Positions 19,840-28,316 of a DNA stretch of 64,000 bases are shown here, in pieces. The notes beneath the pieces are model-generated. The model worked only from the letters and a program-made list of their open reading frames with translations. It searched no databases and was not told where the DNA came from. The stretch covers positions 1 through 64,000 of the forward strand of contig NZ_BEGX01000035.1 in assembly GCF_002583555.1 (NCBI RefSeq). Reading direction: 5' to 3'. Numbering within the stretch: the first letter of the stretch is position 1; every line of letters starts with the position of its first letter. A program made the position numbers and the translations under genes. This DNA is from Pseudonocardia sp. N23 (GTDB lineage: Bacteria > Actinomycetota > Actinomycetes > Mycobacteriales > Pseudonocardiaceae).

Positions 19840-20985
19840 TCAGCGCCGGCCACCCTTGCGCGTCCCCGGTTTGCGACGGCCCGCCGCGGCCTTCCCCGAC
19901 GTTCCCGCGGGCCGGCGCGGCCGGTCACCGTCGGCTTGCGGCTGCGCGGAGGCGCCGCGCCGGGCCGCGGCCCGGGCCGGTCCCTCGCCGGACCCGGCCG
20001 GCGCCGCCCCGGCCCCGACCTGCGCCGCCGCGACGGACGTCGTGACCGGCTTGGCCCCTGGCCGACGCCCGGGCGGCGCCGGTCTGGCCCCTGGCTTCGG
20101 CGCGGCGTCGGCAGCGGAGACGGCCGCGGCGGCACGTTGTCCGGTGAGCAGCGCGTCCTCGCGGTCCATCGCCTTGTGCACCAGGTGCTGCTGGACCATC
20201 GTCCAGCAGTTGTTGGTCAGCCAGTACAACAGGATCGCGATCGGGAACGTGAAGAACAGTCCGCCCACGACGACCCCGAGCGGGAAGATCCACGGCGTGA
20301 GCTTCATGAACGCGGCCATCTGCGCGGCCTGGGTGCCGGGTTCGGGAGGCGCGGTCTGCGCGGCGAGCTGCTGGCGTTGCGAGTTCCGGGCGGTGATGTG
20401 GGTGGCGACCGCGGCGAGCACCATCAGCGGCACCGCGACGACGATCACCTCCCAGCGGTCGACGTGGGCGCCGAAGGAGTCGAGCAGCGACTGCGGCATC
20501 GACACCCACGACGACAGCGGCGCCCCGAACAGCCGGGCCTCCAGGAACGAGCGCACCTCGTCGGGGCCGAAGACGTAGTTGCCGATCGCGGCGTTCTGCT
20601 CGAACGTGAGCCCGGGCCGGTTGAAGTAGCGCAGCACGTGCAACAGTGCGAGGAAGACCGGCATCTGGATCAGCAGGGGCAGGCAGCCGCCGAGGGTGGA
20701 GACGCCGTGCTCCTTCTGGAGCTTCTGCGTCTCCTCCATCATCTTCTGCTTGTCGCCGGCGTGCCGTTTGCGGATCTCGGCGAGCTGCGGGGCGATGACC
20801 CGCATCCGCCGCCCGGACCGCACCTGCGACAGGAACGGTTTGATCATGAGGGCGCGCAGCGTCAGCACCAGGAAGACGACCGACAACGCCCAGGCGAACC
20901 CGCTCGACGGGCCCAGGACCAGCGCGAACGCCTGATGCCAGAACCACATGACGGCGGAGACGGGGTAGTAGAGGAAGTTCAGCAC
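19840..20985 (-). CDS. yidC: YidC/Oxa1-family membrane protein insertase
   Basis: The 381-residue protein inserts and folds proteins in the cytoplasmic membrane. It starts with a short helix (FLYYPVSAVMWFWHQAFALV), then has the conserved basic cytoplasmic loop (KPFLSQVRSGRRM to KQKMMEETQKLQKEHG) and the core helices, including GGCLPLLIQMPVFLALL and LPLGVVVGGLFFTFPIAI-like segments. It ends in a 120-residue basic, Ala/Pro-rich tail. The GTG start at 20985 is a choice by homology. The gene is not in the rpmH-rnpA-yidC-jag context, so it is probably a second YidC paralogue; whether a canonical copy exists elsewhere cannot be seen here. Confidence 0.93.
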   Translation of the reverse strand: MLNFLYYPVSAVMWFWHQAFALVLGPSSGFAWALSVVFLVLTLRALMIKPFLSQVRSGRRMRVIAPQLAEIRKRHAGDKQKMMEETQKLQKEHGVSTLGGCLPLLIQMPVFLALLHVLRYFNRPGLTFEQNAAIGNYVFGPDEVRSFLEARLFGAPLSSWVSMPQSLLDSFGAHVDRWEVIVVAVPLMVLAAVATHITARNSQRQQLAAQTAPPEPGTQAAQMAAFMKLTPWIFPLGVVVGGLFFTFPIAILLYWLTNNCWTMVQQHLVHKAMDREDALLTGQRAAAAVSAADAAPKPGARPAPPGRRPGAKPVTTSVAAAQVGAGAAPAGSGEGPARAAARRGASAQPQADGDRPRRPAGTSGKAAAGRRKPGTRKGGRR

Positions 20986-21091
20986 GACGCCGCCCCGGAC
21001 AGGGCGCGCGTGGGACCGGGACAGGACACGAAGGGACTCCAGGAGGACCGGGGCGGGAAGGGGTGGACCCCGGCGGCCGGTCAGGGAGGAG

Positions 21092-21382
21092 TCAGACCGC
21101 CGGGAGCAGTCCCGACGGTGCGCGTGCCCGGGTGTGCCCGGCCGCGTCCGGGTCCTCCTGGCGTGGTGGCGCGCACCGCGACCGCGCCTGGCGCAGAGCG
21201 CGGGCGGTGACGGCGTGCAGCGGTGCGGCGGCGACGCGCATGACGGCCGAGGCGTGCCGGGCCATCCCCCACGCCCACAGGACGGCACCCAGGACACCGA
21301 TGACGACGCCGGGCTCGCCCGCGAGCAACGCGAAGCCCGTGACCAGCAGGACCAGCGCCTGCAACGTGGGCTCGCCGCGCAT
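21092..21382 (-). CDS. Small two-helix membrane protein (hypothetical)
   Basis: The 96-residue protein has two adjacent hydrophobic helices at residues 6-40 (ALVLLVTGFALLAGEPG and VVIGVLGAVLWAWGM) and a basic, Arg-rich cytoplasmic tail. The ATG is preceded by GGGAG at about 7 nt. It lies 70 bp downstream of the response regulator gene on the same strand and could be the last gene of the ABC/two-component operon. No family is recognised and no functional motif is visible. Confidence 0.62.
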   Translation of the reverse strand: MRGEPTLQALVLLVTGFALLAGEPGVVIGVLGAVLWAWGMARHASAVMRVAAAPLHAVTARALRQARSRCAPPRQEDPDAAGHTRARAPSGLLPAV

Positions 21383-21452
21383 CGTCACTCCCTCGGCCTC
21401 GACGACCCGACGGTACCGGACGACGGGCGCGTCGGACACGCAGCGCGCACGG

Positions 21453-22094
21453 TCACGCCGGCAGCAGACCACGCCGGTACGCGGCGGACACGGCGCTCGC
21501 CCGGTCGCGGACGTCGAGCTTGGCGTAGATGTGCAGCAGGTGGGTCTTGATCGTCGCCTCGCTGATGAACAGGGTGCGGGCGGCCTCACGGTTGGTGGCC
21601 CCGGTGGCGACGAGCGCCAGGACCTCCAGCTCGCGAGCCGACAGTGCCTCCTCGGCGGGCGTGCGGACCTGCCCCATCAGCCGCCCGGCGACCGCCGGGG
21701 ACAGCACTGCCTCGCCGCGGTGGGCGGCCCGGACGGCGCGCAGCAGCTCCTCGCGCGGGGTGTCCTTGAGCAGGTAGCCGGTGGCGCCGGCCTCGATGGC
21801 CGGCAGGACGTCGCGGTCGGTGTCGAACGTCGTCAGCACGAGGACCCGTGGGGCGGAGCCGCCGCGGCGCAGCGCCTTGATGGCCTCGACGCCGCCCATC
21901 GTCGGCATCCGCAGGTCCATGAGGACGACGTCGACGGGCTCGGCACCGGCGGCGGCGACCCTGGCGAGGGCCTCGGCGCCGTCACCCGCCTCGCCGACGA
22001 CGTGCAGGTCCGGTTCACCCGACAGCACGCCGCGCAGCCCGTCGCGCACAACGGGGTGGTCGTCGACGATCAGGACGCGGATCGGCGGGCTCAC
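21453..22094 (-). CDS. NarL/LuxR-family response regulator
   Basis: The 213-residue DNA-binding response regulator has a receiver domain at residues 5-120, with acidic residues in VLIVDDHPVV and the phospho-acceptor Asp in VVLMDLRMP. A C-terminal LuxR-type helix-turn-helix (LSARELEVLALVATGATNRE, then EATIKTHLLHIYAKL) completes it. The start GTG overlaps the stop of the sensor kinase gene by 4 nt, so the two are translationally coupled. Its target is probably its own operon, which carries an ABC exporter. Confidence 0.95.
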   Translation of the reverse strand: MSPPIRVLIVDDHPVVRDGLRGVLSGEPDLHVVGEAGDGAEALARVAAAGAEPVDVVLMDLRMPTMGGVEAIKALRRGGSAPRVLVLTTFDTDRDVLPAIEAGATGYLLKDTPREELLRAVRAAHRGEAVLSPAVAGRLMGQVRTPAEEALSARELEVLALVATGATNREAARTLFISEATIKTHLLHIYAKLDVRDRASAVSAAYRRGLLPA

Positions 22095-23392
22095 AGGTGC
22101 ACCCTCTCGGTCGTCCGAACCGCTGCCGGAGCGGGGGACTCCGCCGGGATCGCCGGCACACTCGCGCTGAGTGCGGTCCCCTCGCCGGGTGCGCTCTCCA
22201 CCGTGAGGGTGCCCGACACCCGGTGCACGCGCTGTTCCATGGCCGTCAGCCCGAAGCCGCCACCCGCACGGTCGGGCAGGTCGAAGCCGCGGCCGTCGTC
22301 GCGCACGTCGAGAACGACGACGTCGTCCATGTACGACAACGTGATCCCGACGGTCGTCGCGTCGGCGTGCTTGGCGACGTTGGCCAGCGCCTCCTGAGCC
22401 ACCCGGAACACGGCGACCTCGACGTCGGGCAGCAGCGGCCGGGTCGCACCGGTGGTCTCCTGGCGCACCCGCACGCCCGTCGTCCCGGACCAGCGGCCGA
22501 CGAGGTCGGCGAGCGCTTCGGGCAGCTGCGCCTGTTCCAGCGGTTCGGGGCGCAGGGCGTCGACCGAGCGGCGGGCCTCGGTGAGGCTCTCCCGGGCCAG
22601 CCCGCGGGCGATGCGCAGCCGGTCGCGCATGGCGTCCTCGGTCCCGGCGGCGTCGGCGGCCTCGAGCTGGGTGACGATGCCGGTGAGGCCCTGCGCGATC
22701 GTGTCGTGGATCTCCCGCGCCATCCGGGTGCGCTCGTCCTGCACGCCCGCCTGCCGCGCCTGCGCGACGAGCTGCGAGTGCAGCGCGGCGTTCTCCCCCA
22801 GCGCTGACTCGAGCTGCGCGTTGGTCTCCTCCAGCTCGGCGATCATCTTCTTGCGACGCTCGGTCTGCTGCCCGCTGATCGCGGCGAACCAGTTGAACCC
22901 GCCGGCGATCACCGCGTTGCCGACGAGGAGCGCGCCCAGCGCCCACCACCAGCCCGTGGTCCACGGCAACGCGAGCCGGCCCCCCATCTGGGAGAACGCC
23001 GCGCACGCCGCCACGAACGCGACGGCGGAGTAGCGCCACCGGCCGTGCAGGTAGCAGAACGCGTGGCCGTACCCACCGATCGCCATGAACGCGAAGAACG
23101 GGGAGAGCCAGGTGAGGACACCCATGAGGGCGAGCAGGCCGACCATGTAGACCCCGCCGACCCACGGTGTGCGTGCCCGGATCGGCTCGCGCACCGTCAG
23201 CAACCAGATCCAGCCGACGGCGACCACGGTGAGCACGGCCATCCACGTCCAGGCCGCGACGGTCTCGCCCGAGACCGCGAAGGCGGTCAGGACGACCCCG
23301 AGGACCAGGCCGGCGAGCGCCGCGAACCGGTCGATCACCCGGTCGACGCGCTCCTCGACCGCATCGAGACGGTCCATCTCCCGCGTCGTCAT
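22091..23392 (-). CDS. NarL-type sensor histidine kinase
   Basis: The 433-residue membrane kinase has five to six transmembrane helices in residues 20-185, a short coiled coil, then the HisKA_3 dimerisation helix with the phospho-accepting His in RMAREIHDTIAQGL. The HATPase domain has N-box AQEALANVAKHA, G1 DVRDDGRGFD and G2 GGFGLTAMEQR. With no large extracellular domain, it probably senses membrane or transporter state rather than a soluble ligand. This layout is common for kinases encoded with ABC exporters in actinobacteria. The stop overlaps the regulator start. Confidence 0.94.
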   Translation of the reverse strand: MTTREMDRLDAVEERVDRVIDRFAALAGLVLGVVLTAFAVSGETVAAWTWMAVLTVVAVGWIWLLTVREPIRARTPWVGGVYMVGLLALMGVLTWLSPFFAFMAIGGYGHAFCYLHGRWRYSAVAFVAACAAFSQMGGRLALPWTTGWWWALGALLVGNAVIAGGFNWFAAISGQQTERRKKMIAELEETNAQLESALGENAALHSQLVAQARQAGVQDERTRMAREIHDTIAQGLTGIVTQLEAADAAGTEDAMRDRLRIARGLARESLTEARRSVDALRPEPLEQAQLPEALADLVGRWSGTTGVRVRQETTGATRPLLPDVEVAVFRVAQEALANVAKHADATTVGITLSYMDDVVVLDVRDDGRGFDLPDRAGGGFGLTAMEQRVHRVSGTLTVESAPGEGTALSASVPAIPAESPAPAAVRTTERVHL

Positions 23393-23400
23393 CGCGCCCC

Positions 23401-24195
23401 CTACTCCCAGCGGAACAACCTAGTCGCGGCGACGCCCGTCAGCACCGCCCAGCCGACCAGCACGACCAGGTGGATCAGCTGCGGCCACGAGCCCGCCGCG
23501 GCGGCCTGCAGAGCGCCCGCGCCGGCCCCGAGCGGGGTCCAGTCGCTGATCGTGCGCAGCACCGCGGGCATGACGTCGCGCGGCAGCCACAGCCCGCCGA
23601 AGAACATCAGCGGGAAGAACAGCACGGTCCCGATGGCGTTGCCGGTCCGCCCGGTCGGCGCGACGGCCGCGACGAGCAGCCCCAGCCCGTAGACCGCGGC
23701 ACCGAGCAGGACCAGCGCGACGAGATAGGCGAGCGGGTTCTGCGGCAGCGGCACACCGAACGCCAGCCGTGCGACGACGAGCACCAGGATCGTCGACGCC
23801 AGCGTGACGGCGAGCATCGTCGAGGTGATCGCGAGCAGCAGCGTCTGCGGCCGGACGGGCGTCGTCCGCATGCGTCGCAGCACACCCTGTTCCCGATACG
23901 TCGCGACCATGGCGGGCAGGGCCTGCACCGCCGACACCGCGAGCACCATCGCGACCATGATCGGCGCGTACACGTCGATCAGCCGCGGACCGCCGGGCCC
24001 GATCGGCTCCCGGAACGCCGGGATCAGCCCCAGCACGACGAGCAGCACCGTCGGGAACAGCAGGGTCGCGACGGCGCCGACGCGGTCGCGCAGGAACAGT
24101 CGCAGCTCGGAGCGGGTCAGCGGGCCCAGGCCCGTGAAGCCCGACAGGCGCGGGCGCACCGTGCCGGTGGGCGCCGCCGTCGTGGTGGTGGTCAT
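23401..24195 (-). CDS. ABC-2 type transporter permease
   Basis: The 264-residue permease has six predicted transmembrane helices and the ABC-2 domain pattern (RSELRLFLRDRVG, GVLRRMRTTPVRP, FFPLMFFGGLWLPRDVMP). It would form a homodimeric channel with the ATPase encoded just upstream. Its start overlaps the ATPase stop by 4 nt (ATGA) and the kinase follows 8 nt after its stop. Substrate is not evident; drug, lipid or peptide export are typical for DrrAB-like systems. Confidence 0.93.
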   Translation of the reverse strand: MTTTTTAAPTGTVRPRLSGFTGLGPLTRSELRLFLRDRVGAVATLLFPTVLLVVLGLIPAFREPIGPGGPRLIDVYAPIMVAMVLAVSAVQALPAMVATYREQGVLRRMRTTPVRPQTLLLAITSTMLAVTLASTILVLVVARLAFGVPLPQNPLAYLVALVLLGAAVYGLGLLVAAVAPTGRTGNAIGTVLFFPLMFFGGLWLPRDVMPAVLRTISDWTPLGAGAGALQAAAAGSWPQLIHLVVLVGWAVLTGVAATRLFRWE

Positions 24196-25100
24196 CGGAT
24201 CCCCTCCCCCGTGAGGGCGACGAACGCGTCGTCGAGTCGTGGCTGGGTGACGCGCAGCTCCGCGGCGATGATCCGCCGGTTCGCGAGCGCGGTGGTGACG
24301 GTGGCGAGGACGTCGCCGGTGCCGGTGATCTCGACGCGGCCGTCGCGGTGCACCAGCACCGACCCCACGTCGGGCAACGCCCGCAGCATGGCCTCGTCGA
24401 CCGGCTCGGACGGCCGGAACCGGATGACCTGTGGCGCCCGGGTGCGTTCCACCAGCCCGGACGGCGTGTCGATGGCGACGACCTTCCCGGCGTCGATCAG
24501 CGCGATCCGGTCGCAGAGGCGCTCGGCCTCCTCCATGAAATGGGTCACCAGCACGACGGTGACGCCGTCGTCACGGATCTGTTCGACGAGCTTCCAGGTG
24601 TTGCGCCGCGACTGCGGGTCCAGGCCCGTCGTCAGCTCGTCGAGGACGGCGACGCGCGGCCTGCCGATCAGCGCCAGGACGATCGCGAGCCGCTGCTGCT
24701 GACCGCCGGACAACTTGCCGAAACGGGTGTCGCGCTGCCGCGTCAGCCCGAGCCGGTCGACGAGGGCGTCGCCGTCGGCGGGGTCGTCGTAGAACGAGGC
24801 GTAGAGCGAGACCGCCTCGGTGACCGTCATGCGCTCGGGGAGCCTGCTGTCCTGCAGCTGCACCCCGAGCACCTGGCGCAGTGCGACGACGTCGCGCTGC
24901 GGGTCGAGCCCCAGCACCCGGATGGTGCCGCCGTCGGGGACACGCAGCCCCTCGACGCACTCGACCGTCGTGGTCTTCCCCGCCCCGTTGGGGCCCAGGA
25001 CGCCGAAGATCTCCCCCTCCTGCACCTCGAAGGACACGCCGGCCACGGCGACATGCTCGCCGTAGCGCTTCTGCACACCGTCGACCTCGATGACCGCCAT
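24192..25100 (-). CDS. ABC transporter ATP-binding protein (DrrA-like)
   Basis: The 302-residue ATPase powers the adjacent ABC-2 permease. Walker A GPNGAGKTT is at residues 36-44, the Q-loop near VQLQDSRLP, signature LSGGQQQR, Walker B VAVLDELTTGLDP and the H-loop in LVTHFMEEAERLCDR. A C-terminal regulatory tail of about 80 residues (VIRFRPSEPVDE onward) is typical of drug-exporter ATPases. It is first in a four-gene operon: ATPase, permease, kinase, regulator. Confidence 0.96.
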   Translation of the reverse strand: MAVIEVDGVQKRYGEHVAVAGVSFEVQEGEIFGVLGPNGAGKTTTVECVEGLRVPDGGTIRVLGLDPQRDVVALRQVLGVQLQDSRLPERMTVTEAVSLYASFYDDPADGDALVDRLGLTRQRDTRFGKLSGGQQQRLAIVLALIGRPRVAVLDELTTGLDPQSRRNTWKLVEQIRDDGVTVVLVTHFMEEAERLCDRIALIDAGKVVAIDTPSGLVERTRAPQVIRFRPSEPVDEAMLRALPDVGSVLVHRDGRVEITGTGDVLATVTTALANRRIIAAELRVTQPRLDDAFVALTGEGIR

Positions 25101-25518
25101 GCACCAAGGGTGTCGCGACGGCGGCGCCCGCGGATCGGTCCCGCGGCTGCCGTCCGGCCCCGCCGCGGTGGATGCCCCGATCAGCCGATCGGTTGACCGA
25201 ACCGCCCCGAGCCGGCCGTCCGGCACTCCCGAGGAGCCCCGCAGACGCGCACGACGAGCCGAACGCAACCCCACGGTCGTCCGAGCACCCGCGAGGACCC
25301 CCCGGGGCGCGCCCGACCCGCCGCGCACGACCTCACGGTCGCCGGGGCCCACGGGCGCAGCCGTGAGGTTGCGGCCCGGGCGGGTCACCGGAACCGGGAC
25401 ACGGCCGTCACCGGCGTCGCTCGCGGCCCGTGAACGACGCCCCCGCCTGTGGCCCGGCGCCGGAGACGGGCCGACGCGGCGGCAGGCGCGCGGGCCCGGG
25501 GCGGGATACCGTCGCACC
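25101..25518. other. Intergenic region without a recognisable gene
   Basis: The gap separates the divergent ABC-operon and nei genes. Reading frames here are Arg/Pro-rich shadows with no domain motif. It must hold both promoters, but no confident -10/-35 pair or operator could be picked out. Confidence 0.6.
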
Positions 25519-26376
25519 GTGCCCGAAGGCGACACCGTCTTCCTCGCCGGGAAGCGGCTGCACGCCGCGCTCGCCGGCAAGCTGCTGCTGCGCGGCGAGC
25601 TCCGGCACCCGCGCTGGGCCGAGCACGACCTGGCCGGGCTGATCGTGACGGGCGTGGCGAGCGTCGGCAAGCACCTCTTCACCCGGTTCGACGACGGCAC
25701 CAGCCTGCACAGCCATTTCCGGATGGACGGCTCGTGGCACCTCTACCGGCCGGGGATGCGCTGGCGGCGCCCCGAGTACGAGGCGCGGGCCGTGCTCGCC
25801 AACGAGGACCGGGTCGCGGTGGGGTTCGCCCTGCACGATCTCGAGCTCCTCCCCACCGACGACGAGGACCGCCTCGTCGGGCACCTCGGCCCCGACCTTC
25901 TCGACCCGGCCTGGGACGCCGGCCTGGCCGCGGAGGCGTTGCGCCGCTTCACCTCCCGCGCCGATCACGAGGTGGGCCTGGTACTGCTGGAGCAGCGGGT
26001 GATGGCCGGCGTCGGCAACCTCTACAAGACGGAGGCCTGCTTCCTGCTGGGCGTGTCCCCGTGGACGAAGGTCCGCGACCTGCCCGACCCGGAGGAGGTG
26101 ATCACGTTGTCGCGCAAGCTGTTGCTCGCCAACGCCGACCGCCCCGAGCAGACGACGACGGGGTCGACGCGGATGGGCGAGGCGCACTGGGTGTTCGAGC
26201 GGGGCGGGCGCGAGTGCCGGCGCTGCGGCACCCGCATCCGGACCGCGGACCAGGGTGACGGCATCTACGCGCGGATCGCCTACTGGTGCCCGCGCTGCCA
26301 GCCGGGACCCACACCCGCACCGGCCCCGCGCCAGGGGCGCCGCCGCAGCGGGTCCGGCGCCACCCGCCGGTACTGA
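25519..26376 (+). CDS. nei: Fpg/Nei-family DNA glycosylase (endonuclease VIII type)
   Basis: The 285-residue base-excision enzyme removes oxidised pyrimidines and cleaves the strand by beta,delta-elimination. After the initiator, PEGDTVFLAGKRLH supplies the catalytic Pro2/Glu3 of the Nei subgroup. The conserved Lys is in SVGKHLFTRF, and the helix-two-turn-helix region is around VMAGVGNLYKTEACFLLG. A C-terminal zinc finger is visible as ECRRCG and YWCPRC. It resembles mycobacterial Nei2 (Rv3297), which sits beside lhr there. GTG start. The gene ends in a 16-bp tandem repeat and a bidirectional hairpin. Confidence 0.94.
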   Translation: MPEGDTVFLAGKRLHAALAGKLLLRGELRHPRWAEHDLAGLIVTGVASVGKHLFTRFDDGTSLHSHFRMDGSWHLYRPGMRWRRPEYEARAVLANEDRVAVGFALHDLELLPTDDEDRLVGHLGPDLLDPAWDAGLAAEALRRFTSRADHEVGLVLLEQRVMAGVGNLYKTEACFLLGVSPWTKVRDLPDPEEVITLSRKLLLANADRPEQTTTGSTRMGEAHWVFERGGRECRRCGTRIRTADQGDGIYARIAYWCPRCQPGPTPAPAPRQGRRRSGSGATRRY

Positions 26377-26381
26377 GCACG

Positions 26382-26429
26382 CACGACGGCTGCGCAACAC
26401 GGCGGCTGCGCGACACGGCGACTGCGCAC
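26382..26429. repeat. 16-bp tandem repeat, three units, after nei
   Basis: Three imperfect contiguous 16-bp units occur: CACGACGGCTGCGCAA, CACGGCGGCTGCGCGA and CACGGCGACTGCGCAC. The array starts 5 nt after the nei stop codon. It is one of several short repeats at gene 3' ends in this window. Confidence 0.8.
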
Positions 26430-26432
26430 ACG

Positions 26433-26469
26433 ACGGCGCCCGCCCCCGGGAACCGGGAGCGGGCGCCGT
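26433..26469. terminator. Bidirectional hairpin between nei and pspA
   Basis: A perfect 11-bp outer stem (26433-26443 with 26459-26469) encloses a second 5-bp stem CCCGG/CCGGG with a GAA loop. It lies between the converging nei and pspA genes, 12 nt after the pspA stop, and can serve both. Confidence 0.85.
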
Positions 26470-26481
26470 GACAGCCGTGGA

Positions 26482-27300
26482 TCAGTTGGTGCCGGGCTGC
26501 TTCTGGATCGACGGGCCGGTCTGCGGCTGGGCCGCCGCCGGGGCGGTTCGCCCCGAGGTGACCTCGCCCGCGACCGGGGTGCCGTGCAGCGATGCGCGGA
26601 TCTGCTCGAGGCGGCTGGAGCCGGCCATGTCCACGGTGGACTGCTGGACCTCCAGCATGCGGCCCTGCACCGAGTTCTGCGCGAGCTCGGCGGACCCGAG
26701 CGCGTTGGCGTAGCGCTTCTCGATCTTCTCGCGGACCTCTTCCAGCGACGGGGTGTTGCCCGGCGCGGAGAGCTCGCTCATCGACCGCAGCGACGCCGCG
26801 GCCTGCTCCTGCATCTTGGCCTGCTCGAGCTGGCTGAGCAGCTTGGTGCGCTCTGCGATCTTCTGCTGCAGCATCATCGAGTTGCGCTCGACGGCCGTCT
26901 TGGCCTGCTGGGCGGCACCGATCGACTGGTCGTGCAACGTCTTCAGGTCCTCGACCGACTGCTCGGCCGTGACGAGCTGCGTGGCGAACGCCTGGGCGGA
27001 CTGCTCGTACTGCCCGGCCTTCTGCTCGTCACCGCTCGCGCGGGCCTGGTCGGACAGGACGAGCGCCTGCCGCGCCGACGCCTGCAGCTTCTCGATCTCC
27101 CCGAGCTGCCGGTTGAGCTTCATCTCGAGCTGGCGCTGGTTGCCGATGACGGCCGCCGCCTGCTGCGAGAGAGCTTGATGCTGACGCTGAGCGTCCTCGA
27201 TGGCCTGCTGGATCTGCACCTTCGGGTCGGCGTACTCGTCGACCTTCGACGAGAACAGCGCCATCAGGTAGTTCCAGGCCTTCGCGAAACCGTTGGCCAT
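26482..27300 (-). CDS. pspA: PspA/IM30-family envelope stress protein
   Basis: The 272-residue, almost wholly alpha-helical coiled-coil protein stabilises the cytoplasmic membrane under envelope stress (Rv2744c type). It opens [22 protein letters not shown], with an amphipathic membrane-binding helix, then has heptad-rich helices from residue 25 to 225 with many Gln, Glu and Lys. A short Pro/Gln/Thr-rich tail replaces the usual end. It lies after clgR on the same strand but 302 bp away, enough for its own promoter; an ECF-type candidate is listed. The rest of that gap shows no gene. Confidence 0.93.
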   Translation of the reverse strand: MANGFAKAWNYLMALFSSKVDEYADPKVQIQQAIEDAQRQHQALSQQAAAVIGNQRQLEMKLNRQLGEIEKLQASARQALVLSDQARASGDEQKAGQYEQSAQAFATQLVTAEQSVEDLKTLHDQSIGAAQQAKTAVERNSMMLQQKIAERTKLLSQLEQAKMQEQAAASLRSMSELSAPGNTPSLEEVREKIEKRYANALGSAELAQNSVQGRMLEVQQSTVDMAGSSRLEQIRASLHGTPVAGEVTSGRTAPAAAQPQTGPSIQKQPGTN

Positions 27301-27326
27301 CTGCTCCGCCTTACCTCCGAGTGCGA

Positions 27327-27350
27327 CACGATCAGTCACCGCGCCGTTCC
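27327..27350 (-). promoter_or_regulatory. Possible ECF sigma (SigE-like) promoter for pspA
   Basis: On the minus strand GGAAC (27350-27346) and CGTG (27330-27327) are separated by 15 bases, close to the actinobacterial SigE pattern GGAAC-N15/16-CGTT with one mismatch. Transcription would begin about 20 nt before the pspA start, leaving room for the GGAGGT just downstream. pspA and clgR genes of mycobacteria are envelope-stress responsive, which fits; the site is not proven. Confidence 0.4.
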
Positions 27351-27602
27351 GGACATCTGTCCCGGTGCGCGCTGCGGCCCCCATCGTGGCACCGCGCACG
27401 ACACATGTGCCAGCGTGGGACGACGATATCGGGGATCGTCCGGAGGCCGCCGTCCGGGCGACCCGGGGGCCAGGTTACCGAATCCCGGGGCATCCCGGAG
27501 GTCGGGCGTCCCCGTGCGCCACCAGCGCGGATCCGGTGCCCCGCAGCGGGCAGCACGACGACAGGCGTGCGCCGGTCCGGGCCGGTGACGATCAGGAGAA
27601 GA

Positions 27603-27974
27603 TCAGGCGGCGGCGCTGACGCTGGCCACCGGCGACGCGGGGGCCGTGACCGGCTGCGGGCTGACAGCGGCCGACGCGGACCCGGCGATCCGCAGGTCGG
27701 CGTGGCGCTGTCCGATGGGCACGATCATCTGCGGCCGCATCGTGGCCGCCATCTCCTCGGCCGCCGAGGTGAGCAGGTCGGGCAGCGAGACGTCGAGAGC
27801 CTCGCAGATCGATGCCAGCAGCTCGCTGGACGCCTCCTTGACGCCGCGCTCGACCTCGGAGAGGTAGCCGAGGCTGACCCTGGCCTGCCGGGACACCTCA
27901 CGCAGCGTCCGGCGGCGGGCGGTCCGGGCACGCCGAAGGCTGCCGCCGATCGCCTCACGCAGCAGCACAGCCAT
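27603..27974 (-). CDS. clgR: ClgR-like XRE-family transcriptional activator
   Basis: The 123-residue regulator activates Clp protease and stress genes in actinobacteria. The helix-turn-helix lies in residues 8-65: [20 protein letters not shown] and [20 protein letters not shown] match the ClgR signature. The tail is Ala/Pro/Val-rich and ends in Ala-Ala-Ala, like the hydrophobic C-termini that expose ClgR to ClpP. I chose the ATG with GAGGAGG 6 nt upstream over an in-frame ATG 9 codons earlier. It lies between pgsA and pspA as in mycobacteria, but cinA, often present between pgsA and clgR, is absent. Confidence 0.9.
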   Translation of the reverse strand: MAVLLREAIGGSLRRARTARRRTLREVSRQARVSLGYLSEVERGVKEASSELLASICEALDVSLPDLLTSAAEEMAATMRPQMIVPIGQRHADLRIAGSASAAVSPQPVTAPASPVASVSAAA

Positions 27975-28165
27975 GCGACCCTCCTCGTCCAACCGTGCCA
28001 CGGCCCTCCGGGAAACCCGGATGGGATCCGTGCCCGGCCCGCGGACGGCCCGGTGGCCTCACCGTACCGACTGGGGACGCCGCACGTCGCCTGCCGAGCC
28101 GGTCTGACGTGTCCGCCGAGGGCGAACACTCCCCTGCCGGGGGACGACGGTCACGCCGCGTCCAG

Positions 28166-28316
28166 GTCACCCGGCATCAGGGGCCACCCGGCACCAGGGG
28201 TCACCCGGCATCAGGGGTCACCCGGCATCAGGGGTCACCCGGCATCAGGGGTCACCCGGCGTCAGGGGCACCCGGCGTCAGGGGCCACCCGGCATCAGGG
28301 GCACCCGGCGTCAGGG
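28166..28316. repeat. 17-bp tandem repeat, nine units, spanning the pgsA stop codon
   Basis: Nine contiguous units have consensus GTCACCCGGCATCAGGG; two units lack one base. There are no spacers. The last unit contains the pgsA stop (TCA at 28311-28313 on the plus strand), so each upstream unit repeats a sequence containing that stop. The rest of 27975-28165 has no gene. Copy number is likely to vary between strains. Confidence 0.95.

Noticed and set aside
27293..27619. 108-residue plus-strand frame in the pspA-clgR gap
   Set aside because: No conserved motif, overlaps the likely pspA promoter and starts of genes on the other strand.
28166..28316. Possible CRISPR array
   Set aside because: Units are contiguous 16-17 bp repeats with no unique spacers, and no cas genes are present.
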